A stretch of 44,646 bases of DNA, from the NCBI RefSeq assembly GCF_019207025.1, contig NZ_JAEEGC010000191.1, positions 1-44,646 of the forward strand. Reading direction: 5' to 3'. The notes under the pieces are model-generated. The model worked only from the letters and a program-made list of their open reading frames with translations. It was not told where the DNA came from and searched no databases. The translations under genes were made by a program, and so were the position numbers. This document shows positions 15,748 through 23,018 of the stretch, one piece after another; positions within the stretch are counted from its first letter, which is position 1, and every line of letters begins with the position of its first letter. The DNA comes from Clostridium thailandense (GTDB taxonomy: Bacteria > Bacillota > Clostridia > Clostridiales > Clostridiaceae).

Positions 15748-16520
15748 GTAAGTTACTAGAGATAGAGCATGTAAGGGTATCTTATGAAAAAAAGAATATT
15801 ATAGCTGATGTGAATTTTTCTGTAGAGGCTGGAGAGTTTTGTGCTCTTCTTGGACTTAATGGCTCAGGAAAAACTACCCTTCTTCGTGCAGTATGCGGAT
15901 TACTTAAAACAGATCAAGGAAGAATTACGGTGGCTGGAAGGTGCTTGGGGCCAATGAATGAATACAAAAGAGCAAGACTTTTGTCATATATTCCTCAGCG
16001 GAGCAGTGAGATGAATGGAGCTACTGTTTTAGATGTAGTTTTAATGGGCTTAAATCCTCACATAAAACTTTTGCAAGCTCCAAGCCATAAGCAGAAAGAA
16101 CAGGCTGTTAGGCTGTTACAGCAGGCTGGACTATCAGGATATGAGAATCATGATTTTGATAAAATCAGTGAAGGGCAAAAACAGCTAGCCATTTTTACAA
16201 GAGCATTGCTTCAGGATGCACCAGTTATGCTTATGGATGAGCCTGATAGTGCCTTGGACTTTGTCAATCGGAATATTGTGCTTAGTCGAATTAAAAACGC
16301 TGTTCATGAAAAGAAAAAGGCTGGACTTATTACCCTTCATGATCCTAATTTTGCTTTAGCATTCTGTGACCGACTGCTGCTTCTAAAAAGCGGAAATATT
16401 GCATGCGACATAGAACTTAAAGCTGCATCGAATGAAGAAATAAGACAAGGACTTTCTCTTATCTATGGAAGGATAGATTTATTAGAACATAAGGGAAAAC
16501 GTTTAATGGTTGCATTCTAG
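15744..16520 (+). CDS. FecE/BtuD-type ABC ATPase
   Basis: A 258-residue ATP-binding subunit. Walker A is GLNGSGKTT (residues 37-45), the signature is ISEGQKQ (a variant of LSGGQ), Walker B is MLMDEPDSALD, and the H-loop is LITLHDPN. The Q-loop lies in YIPQRSSEMNG. It overlaps the permease stop by four bases with AAAAAGGAGGAG upstream. It completes a binding protein, permease and ATPase importer. The AOR-like gene follows 31 bp later and is likely co-transcribed. The ISEGQ signature is unusual but tolerated in this family. Confidence 0.92.
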   Translation: MSKLLEIEHVRVSYEKKNIIADVNFSVEAGEFCALLGLNGSGKTTLLRAVCGLLKTDQGRITVAGRCLGPMNEYKRARLLSYIPQRSSEMNGATVLDVVLMGLNPHIKLLQAPSHKQKEQAVRLLQQAGLSGYENHDFDKISEGQKQLAIFTRALLQDAPVMLMDEPDSALDFVNRNIVLSRIKNAVHEKKKAGLITLHDPNFALAFCDRLLLLKSGNIACDIELKAASNEEIRQGLSLIYGRIDLLEHKGKRLMVAF

Positions 16521-16551
16521 CAGGGGATAAAATAGAAAAGGGGGGATTTCA

Positions 16552-18126
16552 ATAAGTAAGATTATATACATAAATCTAACAGAAGAAACAGTAAAATATG
16601 AAGAATTTAATATAAAGGAAACTATGGAATACGGCAGAGGGCTTGCAGCCTTTTTAATTATAAAAAATGTCTCAAGCGGCACAGATAGATATGATGGCAG
16701 TAATGCAATAGTTTTAGCACCAGGATTATGTTCAGGCACATTAGTGCCAAGTACAGGAAGAATAACTATTGCATCTAAAAAAAGCAAAAGTGACGGAATA
16801 CAATTTGCGGATATTGCAGGCCCATTTTCTCAAAAGTTAGCATCGCTTGATATAGCTGCAGTTGTAATGATAGGCAAAAGTAATTCTCAAAATCCTATAA
16901 CTGTAGTGTTTTCAGAAGTTGGAACTCACATTGAGAAAAATATGAATTTAAAAGAAGCGGTTGTATCTGATACTATTAATGAAATACGGAAAGAATTTGG
17001 ACTTGAGGCTGCTATAATAGGTATTGGGCCCACTGGGGAGCATCTTCTTCCATTATCGTCACTTTTCAGTACTTATCCTGAGGGAAAGGTTCCGGAATAT
17101 CATTGTACAAGAGGCGGCATGGGAGATATATTCGGTTCAAAGGGCATTAAGGCTCTTGTAGTGAAAAGTAAAGGCCATTTTAATGCTGAGGTATTAGATA
17201 AAGAAGGAATAAGTAAAAATGCAAAAAAACTAGGCAAAATTATTGTAAGTCATCCTATTTGTGGTGGTGCGCTTCCAGGTTACGGTTCTATTACTCTTAT
17301 GAAAATGCTGAAGCAGGGGAGAAAAATAGATCTGTCAAAGCAAAGCAATATTTCAAAAAATATAAAGAAATATTCCAAATTATGTAATATCAATAAGACC
17401 TGCTCACCAATTTGTGTAATAGGCTGTTTAAATAGACATTTAAAGGAAGGTGACAACATGTATTCATCTCCTGCGGAAAGTGAAGTTTATGCGGCACTAA
17501 AGGAAGCTTTTAATATTGATGATAAAGCTTTTGCAAGCACCATAAACAAGGAGGCTTTTGAACTAGGCCTTGATTCAGTGGAGCTGGTATTTAGCATAGC
17601 GCTTTATTATAAAGCTATTGATAAAAATGCTAAAAAAGAAGAGATAATTGGAGCTTTAGATGAGATAAAAAAGTTATCAGTAATAGGAAGGCTTATTGGC
17701 AGTAAGACTCAAGGAATATATTCTTTTTACAGTGATAAAACTAATTTAAAGCCTTTTGTAACTAAGCCCTCGGTTAATGAAGAAGGAAAGTTTAGTGTTT
17801 TAATAAAATCCAAGCCGGAATATTTAAAGCATATATCTGATTTGGATTATTTGTATGCGATGATGACTATTCTTGGTAATTTTGGAATATGCCTGTTTTC
17901 TGCTTTTGCATTAATTGAAAATGAGGATATTTTGTACATTCTTTCAGAGGTTTTTTTCTGCAAAACAGGAATTAAAACAGAGCCTTCTAAAATAATAAAA
18001 TATAGTTTGAATTGTATGGAAAGAGAAATAACCTTTGAGACAAATTCAAAGCTTGACAGCGTTCAGAAAACCATACCTGAGTTTGTTAAAGTCCTTTACA
18101 GATATTTTGATAGGAGCATTAAGTAG
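16552..18126 (+). CDS. Shortened aldehyde:ferredoxin oxidoreductase (AOR)-like protein, ATA at start position
   Basis: About 524 residues if counted from ATA 16552. The N-terminus (SKIIYINLTEETVKYEEF, YGRGLAAFLI), APGLCSGTLVPSTGR and CTRGGMGDIFGSKGIKALVV are clear AOR-family blocks. Four candidate [4Fe-4S] cysteines are present: C284-x3-C288-x3-C292, against CxxCxxxC in known enzymes, and C447. The two DxxGL(C/D) pterin motifs read FELGLD and GNFGIC, so both leading aspartates are gone. The segment that normally holds the KGxE...DPR catalytic block is missing, and the protein is ~80 residues short. The first ATG (16624) would remove the conserved N-terminus, while GGGGGG lies correctly before ATA 16552. 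Probably not a normal tungstoenzyme. Confidence 0.7.
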   Translation: MSKIIYINLTEETVKYEEFNIKETMEYGRGLAAFLIIKNVSSGTDRYDGSNAIVLAPGLCSGTLVPSTGRITIASKKSKSDGIQFADIAGPFSQKLASLDIAAVVMIGKSNSQNPITVVFSEVGTHIEKNMNLKEAVVSDTINEIRKEFGLEAAIIGIGPTGEHLLPLSSLFSTYPEGKVPEYHCTRGGMGDIFGSKGIKALVVKSKGHFNAEVLDKEGISKNAKKLGKIIVSHPICGGALPGYGSITLMKMLKQGRKIDLSKQSNISKNIKKYSKLCNINKTCSPICVIGCLNRHLKEGDNMYSSPAESEVYAALKEAFNIDDKAFASTINKEAFELGLDSVELVFSIALYYKAIDKNAKKEEIIGALDEIKKLSVIGRLIGSKTQGIYSFYSDKTNLKPFVTKPSVNEEGKFSVLIKSKPEYLKHISDLDYLYAMMTILGNFGICLFSAFALIENEDILYILSEVFFCKTGIKTEPSKIIKYSLNCMEREITFETNSKLDSVQKTIPEFVKVLYRYFDRSIK

Positions 18127-18224
18127 ATGAAAAATCTATAAAATAAAAAGTAATGAAGTGCTAAATGTAAAGGGGACTGTCCTGAAAATTTATTCTAAAT
18201 ACAAACTAATTGAACACACTACTA

Positions 18225-18254
18225 ATAAGCCTGCCAATTGGTGGGCTTAAAATT
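18225..18254 (+). terminator. Hairpin terminator after the AOR-like gene
   Basis: TAAGCC...GGCTTA with a CCAATTGG centre; the intervening TG/TG positions form G-U pairs in RNA. AAAATTTT follows. It would end the ABC/AOR-like transcript and also faces the IS110 remnant. Confidence 0.5.
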
Positions 18255-18449
18255 TTAAGAATTTTCAAGTCTTTTGTAGAATGACCTCATATCCCAATTA
18301 CCTTTACGTATACGTGTACTCATTTTCTTTCCAGCGCTTTCTTTACATTCAGGAACCAATCCTGCCCAGGAACTAAAATGATCTGCACTTCTAAATTGCT
18401 CCATATTAGTACCTGTCTCTGCTATTATTCTTTTATTATTATAAAACAC
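18255..18449 (-). pseudogene. IS110-family transposase remnant
   Basis: Sixty-four residues on the minus strand match the C-terminal (transposase_20) domain of IS110-type transposases: IIAETGTNMEQFRSADHFSS, WAGLVPECKESAGKKMS, RIRKGNWDMR. The N-terminal DEDD catalytic domain is absent and the fragment stops abruptly. It marks an old insertion between the AOR-like block and the chemosensory operon. Upstream (18170-18183) AGGGGACTGTCC resembles an insertion-sequence end but is not part of a complete element. The rest of 18127-18533 is non-coding. Confidence 0.8.
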
Positions 18450-18451
18450 TA

Positions 18452-18479
18452 TAAAGCTTAAAGTATAAACGCACGATAA
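18452..18479 (+). promoter_or_regulatory. Possible sigma-D (flagellar/chemotaxis) promoter
   Basis: TAAA (18452-18455), then 15 bp, then GCACGATAA (18471-18479), differs from the sigma-D/sigma-28 consensus TAAA-N15-GCCGATAA by one inserted base. It lies 55 bp before cheR. The match is suggestive only, since AT-rich DNA gives chance hits. Confidence 0.35.
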
Positions 18480-18533
18480 TGGAGTTATATTCTGAAAATT
18501 CTAAATTATCGCAATACAGGGAGTGGATACATA

Positions 18534-19340
18534 TTGGTAGAACTTAAGGATAAGTATTTTAAAGAGTATTCCGATTTAATATATGATAAGACAGGAATAT
18601 TTGTTAGGGAAAATAAAAGACAAACCTTCATGATGAAAATTGAAAAATCCATGAGACGAATGAAAATGCCATCACATGAAGAATACTTAATGTATTTAAA
18701 AGGTAATAACAGCAAAGAATATTTTCAGCAACTTGTGAATGATATTACTACAAATACCACCGAGTTTTTTCGAGAGAAGGAACACTTTCATTTTATCAAG
18801 AAGAATTTATCTTTTATTATGGAAAACAATAGGCGGATTGAAAGTGCGAAAGAAATTCGGATTTGGTGTGCAGGCTGCTCCACAGGGCAAGAATCTGTTT
18901 CTTTAGCAATATTGTTAAAGGAATATTTAATAAGGGATATTCAAATTAAAATTCTTGCTACAGATATAGATAGTGAGGCAATAAAACAAGCTATTAAAGG
19001 AGAATATTCCAATTCAGATTGTGAAGGAATTCCTAAGGTATTACTTAATAGGTACTTTGATAAAGTAGGGACTGGCTTTTCAGTTAAAGAAGAAATAAGA
19101 AATCTGATTAGATATCGGCTTTTTAATTTGATGGAAGAGTATAGATTTAAGAAGAACTTTGACATCATATTCTGTAGAAATGTAATGATATATTTTAATA
19201 ATAATGTTCAAGAAAAACTCGTTAATAAATTTTATAGATATCTTGTACAAGGTGGTTTGTTGTTTATAGGTCATTCTGAGAGCTTGCTTAACAAGGAACA
19301 TAAATATACTTATATCGAACCTGCCTTATATATGAAATAG
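18534..19340 (+). CDS. cheR: Chemoreceptor methyltransferase CheR
   Basis: A 268-residue SAM-dependent methyltransferase that adds methyl groups to receptor glutamates. Visible: the N-terminal helical domain with NTTEFFREKEHF, motif I GCSTGQESVSLAI, ATDIDSEAIKQA, the CRNVMIYF motif and GGLLFIGHSESL, all in CheR order. The start is TTG 18534 with GGGAGTGG seven bases upstream; no in-frame ATG precedes the conserved region. First gene of cheR-cheA-cheB-cheW-mcp, 16 bp before cheA. Length is normal. Confidence 0.92.
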   Translation: MVELKDKYFKEYSDLIYDKTGIFVRENKRQTFMMKIEKSMRRMKMPSHEEYLMYLKGNNSKEYFQQLVNDITTNTTEFFREKEHFHFIKKNLSFIMENNRRIESAKEIRIWCAGCSTGQESVSLAILLKEYLIRDIQIKILATDIDSEAIKQAIKGEYSNSDCEGIPKVLLNRYFDKVGTGFSVKEEIRNLIRYRLFNLMEEYRFKKNFDIIFCRNVMIYFNNNVQEKLVNKFYRYLVQGGLLFIGHSESLLNKEHKYTYIEPALYMK

Positions 19341-19356
19341 AAAAGTGGTGACTTAA

Positions 19357-21402
19357 GTGAATGAAATATTTGAAATGTACATTGAAGATTTAAAGGAAAA
19401 TTTAATTAATTTAAGTGAAGCCTTGATTCACATGGAAAAAGGAGATAGAGATGATGATTTAATAAATAGTATTTTTAGAGTAGCTCACACGATAAAAGGC
19501 AACTCAGCTGCTATGGAATTTTATAACATACAAAAGGTAATGCATACAATGGAGAATATTCTTCATGAAATACGCAGCGGAAGTAGAGTATTAACAGAGA
19601 GAATTGTTAAAGCCTTATATTCCTGTCACGATTTTCTGGAAGATGCTTTGTCTATTTTAGAGAAAGAGAGCTGTGATAAAAGTATAGAAACTGGAACAAT
19701 ACTTCAAGAACTTCAAGAAATTTCATCAGAAGAAAAGCCAGATGATAAAGATGTAAAAGTTAAACTAGAGCTTAAAGAGGATTTTAATATTGACGCAGAG
19801 CTAAAAGAGGTTCTGCTCGCAAATTACAAAAGGGGATTTATGCCTTATGAAGTTAAGGTAGTATTAAGCGAAGATTGTTTGATGAAGTCCTTAAGGGCCT
19901 GGCTTATTTCTCAATTTGTGGGTAACTATGGAAGCATAATTGCTGCAATACCTAGGGAACTTTCTGAAGAATTACTTGGTGAAGAAGATTTTGTAATTTC
20001 AGATAATACCATCAGATTTATGATTGTTACAGATAACAATATTGATGAATTAGTTCTGGAATTATTGGGTGTTGTGGAAGTAGATAAAGTAGAAAAGCGG
20101 GAGCTAATAGAGGAGTTAAAAGAAAAGAAATCAAGTAATAAAATAGAGCCAGAAATAATTTCAAAAGAGTATATAAAAACCGAGTTGGATACTCAATCCA
20201 TTAAAAATCGAAAACCGAATGAGAAGCAGGATACGGGATTTATAAGAATACCTGTGGGAAAAGTTGATGGATTAATGGATATGCTGGGAGAATTACTTAT
20301 ATTAAATTCCCAATTTGCACAGCAGGTAGAAGAAAATTTTGAAAACGATTCGGTTATGTCAAATACCTTATCTAGGACAGCCAAGTTAATTAAAGAAATA
20401 CAAGGATTATCAATGTCACTGAGAATGATTGAGATAAGACCTACTCTCCATAGATTGCATAGAATTATAAGGGATACAGCAGAGGAACTGAACAAAAAGG
20501 TATCAGTTTTAATTGAGGGTGAAGAAACTGAAATAGATAGAAGTGCAGCTGAAAAAATATTTGATCCATTAATGCATTTAGTTAGAAATGCAGTTTCTCA
20601 TGGTATAGAAGACGAAGAAGAGAGAATAAAGAATGGAAAGAGACCGGAAGGTAAGATAACTATAAGGGCATACAGTAAAAGAGGAAATGTATATTTCCAA
20701 TTGTCAGATGATGGCGGTGGTATTAATACAAAAAAGGTTCTAAAAAAAGCAATAGATTTAAAAATGGCTGAGGACAATAAAGAATATAGTGAAGAAGAAA
20801 TAATAAGATTCATATTTAAGCCTGGTTTTTCTACTCAGGAACAAATAAATAATATTTCTGGAAGAGGCGTTGGAATGAACGTTGTAGATGAAATTATTAC
20901 ACATATGGGTGGAAAAATTGAGATTCAAAATGATCCAGGTAAAGGATGTACATTTATTATAAAGATACCAATGAACTTAGCTGTCATGAATGGAACAATT
21001 ATTGAAGTGGCAGGTGGAAGATATATTATACCTACGTTGTTTATTAAAGAGTTTTTCATAATAGATGACAATAGCTGGATTAGTATGAAAGGTCAAAGAC
21101 AGATACTGCGTATAAGAGACAAGATAATACCGGTTATAAATGCCTCTAAAATATTTGATATTCATGAGAAAGATGAGGTTTTATACAACAGAAGAGAGAT
21201 TATTATTTTAGAATTAGATCAAAAATTATTAGCTTTTCCTGTAGATAAAATATTTGGCAGACAGGAAATTGTATCCAAGCCTCTAGATTTTGAGTTTGCA
21301 AATATTAATTATGCAGCAGGAGCATCTATACTTGGAGATGGAAATGTATCACTTATTCTAGATGCAGAAGCGATTTTTAAGATGGTTGAGCTGCAAAATT
21401 AA
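19357..21402 (+). CDS. cheA: Chemotaxis histidine kinase CheA
   Basis: A 681-residue kinase. P1 (Hpt) holds phosphorylatable His44 in RVAHTIKGNSAAMEF. A CheY/CheB-binding-like section (residues about 145-240) follows, then the P3 dimerisation helices (SLSMSLRMIEIRPTLHRLHR). P4 ATPase has LVRNAVSHGIE, DDGGGI and GRGVGMNVVDE, and the C-terminal P5 is a CheW-like SH3 domain (from about 540). Start GTG 19357 with AGTGGTG upstream. It would phosphorylate CheB in this operon; no CheY is encoded here. All functional motifs are intact. Confidence 0.93.
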   Translation: MNEIFEMYIEDLKENLINLSEALIHMEKGDRDDDLINSIFRVAHTIKGNSAAMEFYNIQKVMHTMENILHEIRSGSRVLTERIVKALYSCHDFLEDALSILEKESCDKSIETGTILQELQEISSEEKPDDKDVKVKLELKEDFNIDAELKEVLLANYKRGFMPYEVKVVLSEDCLMKSLRAWLISQFVGNYGSIIAAIPRELSEELLGEEDFVISDNTIRFMIVTDNNIDELVLELLGVVEVDKVEKRELIEELKEKKSSNKIEPEIISKEYIKTELDTQSIKNRKPNEKQDTGFIRIPVGKVDGLMDMLGELLILNSQFAQQVEENFENDSVMSNTLSRTAKLIKEIQGLSMSLRMIEIRPTLHRLHRIIRDTAEELNKKVSVLIEGEETEIDRSAAEKIFDPLMHLVRNAVSHGIEDEEERIKNGKRPEGKITIRAYSKRGNVYFQLSDDGGGINTKKVLKKAIDLKMAEDNKEYSEEEIIRFIFKPGFSTQEQINNISGRGVGMNVVDEIITHMGGKIEIQNDPGKGCTFIIKIPMNLAVMNGTIIEVAGGRYIIPTLFIKEFFIIDDNSWISMKGQRQILRIRDKIIPVINASKIFDIHEKDEVLYNRREIIILELDQKLLAFPVDKIFGRQEIVSKPLDFEFANINYAAGASILGDGNVSLILDAEAIFKMVELQN

Positions 21403-21434
21403 GAACTAAGTATTTTTAATACGACGAAAAAGAG

Positions 21435-22490
21435 GTGATTGAGATTAGCAAGATAAAAGTACTTGTAGTGGATGATTCTGCAATGGTTAGAAAAATGTTA
21501 AGCAGTGAACTATCTGGAGCTGAAGAAATCACAGTGGTTGACACTGCAGCAGATCCATATATAGCCAGGGATAAAATAATAAGACTAAAGCCTGATGTAA
21601 TTCTGTTAGACATAGAAATGCCAAAGATGGATGGGTTGACTTTTTTAAGAAAATTGATGAAACACTATCCACTTAGAGTAATTGTAGTCAGCTCTCTTGC
21701 AGAAAAAGGAGGAGAGGTAGCATTAAAAGCATTGGAATATGGTGCTTTAGATGTGGTAGCAAAACCTGGAGTAGCTTACTCAGTTAAAGATATGATAGAA
21801 CAGCTTGTTGAAAAGATAATAGCAGTTTCAAAGGTGCCTGACTGGAAGCTTGGCATTAAAGAGGCTAAAAAGGAAGCGTCAGAGGTTAAAGAGAAGAGAA
21901 AAAACTCCCTTATCAGGACTACAAATAAAATTATTGCAATTGGAGCATCCACAGGAGGGACAGAGGCTTTGAGAGATGTGCTTGAAAAAATGCCAGTTAC
22001 TATACCACCTATAATAATAGTTCAACATATGCCGGAGCATTTTACAAGGTCTTTTGCTCAAAGGCTGAATCAAATTTGCGATATACAGGTAAAAGAGGCA
22101 GAAGACAGAGAAATACTTTCCCCTGGAAAGGCACTAATAGCACCAGGAAATAGACATATGGAACTAAGAAGAAGCGGTGCCATGTATTATGTTCATCTTC
22201 ATAATGGACCTAAGGTATTTCACCAGAGGCCTTCTGTAGACATACTTTTCCAATCTGTAGCTAAGTATGCAGGCAAAAATGCCATAGGAGCAATACTTAC
22301 AGGAATGGGGAAAGATGGTGCGGCAGGGCTTCTAGATATGAGAAATGAAGGAGCTTATACTATTGCTCAAGATGAAAGGAGTTGTGTTGTCTTTGGAATG
22401 CCTAAGGAAGCCATTGAATTGGGGGGAGTTTCTAAGATAGCATCTTTAGATAATATTGTAGATGAAATAGTAGGATATTTAAGTAAGTAG
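21435..22490 (+). CDS. cheB: Receptor methylesterase/deamidase CheB
   Basis: A 351-residue (from GTG) response-regulator esterase. The receiver has the DD pair in VLVVDDSAM and phospho-acceptor Asp59 in LLDIEMPKMDG. The catalytic domain has the Ser (IGASTGGTEAL), His (VQHMPEHF) and Asp (LTGMGKDGAAG) triad segments. Start is uncertain: GTG 21435 lies inside the AGAGGTG ribosome binding site, while an ATT at 21444 sits at ideal spacing and begins the conserved ISKIKVLVVDD. An AUU start, or an ATG-to-ATT change, is possible. CheB removes methyl groups added by CheR. Confidence 0.9.
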   Translation: MIEISKIKVLVVDDSAMVRKMLSSELSGAEEITVVDTAADPYIARDKIIRLKPDVILLDIEMPKMDGLTFLRKLMKHYPLRVIVVSSLAEKGGEVALKALEYGALDVVAKPGVAYSVKDMIEQLVEKIIAVSKVPDWKLGIKEAKKEASEVKEKRKNSLIRTTNKIIAIGASTGGTEALRDVLEKMPVTIPPIIIVQHMPEHFTRSFAQRLNQICDIQVKEAEDREILSPGKALIAPGNRHMELRRSGAMYYVHLHNGPKVFHQRPSVDILFQSVAKYAGKNAIGAILTGMGKDGAAGLLDMRNEGAYTIAQDERSCVVFGMPKEAIELGGVSKIASLDNIVDEIVGYLSK

Positions 22491-22523
22491 AATTTAAAAA
22501 CTACTAGCATTGGAGGTGTGATA

Positions 22524-22991
22524 ATGGCAGCAGAGCTAAATAAATTTTTGACCTTTACAATAGAAGAAGAAAATTATGGATTGCCTATTTTAAGGGTTAA
22601 AGAAATAATTGGAATGATGAATATTACCTATGTACCTAAAATGCCTGAATTTATAAAAGGAGTAATTAATTTAAGAGGTAAGATTATACCTATAATGGAT
22701 TTAAGGCTTAAATTTGGCATAAAGGAGAGAACATATGATGATAGAACCTGTATTATCGTTGTGGAACTAGAAAGTTCAAGTGGGACACGTTCAACAGGGC
22801 TGGTAGTTGATACTGTTTCAGAAGTTCTAGCTATAAATAAGGAGGATGTTGAAGTGCCTCCAATTAGCTTGGGAGAAACAGATCAGGAGTATATAACGGG
22901 TATAGGGAAAGTAAAAGACAAAGTCGTAATGCTTATCGAGCCTCAAATAATGCTGTCAAAGGATGAAAAAGAAATGCTTCAAAAGGTCTAA
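22524..22991 (+). CDS. cheW: Chemotaxis coupling protein CheW
   Basis: A 155-residue single CheW domain (FLTFTIEEENYGLPILRVKE, then FIKGVINLRGKIIPIMDLRLKFG, then GLVVDTVSEVLAI), which links receptors to CheA. Start ATG 22524 follows GGAGGTGTGATA; GTG 22518 is part of that site. It is 33 bp after cheB and 27 bp before the receptor gene, in the operon. Nothing unusual. Confidence 0.93.
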   Translation: MAAELNKFLTFTIEEENYGLPILRVKEIIGMMNITYVPKMPEFIKGVINLRGKIIPIMDLRLKFGIKERTYDDRTCIIVVELESSSGTRSTGLVVDTVSEVLAINKEDVEVPPISLGETDQEYITGIGKVKDKVVMLIEPQIMLSKDEKEMLQKV

Positions 22992-23018
22992 ATAAACATA
23001 TGATAGGAGGAATAATTG

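Noticed and set aside
12038..18126. A complete new microcompartment encapsulating the AOR-like protein
   Set aside because: There is no encapsulation peptide visible, no BMC-H or BMC-P gene, and the two blocks are separated by an independent leader; kept only as a hypothesis.
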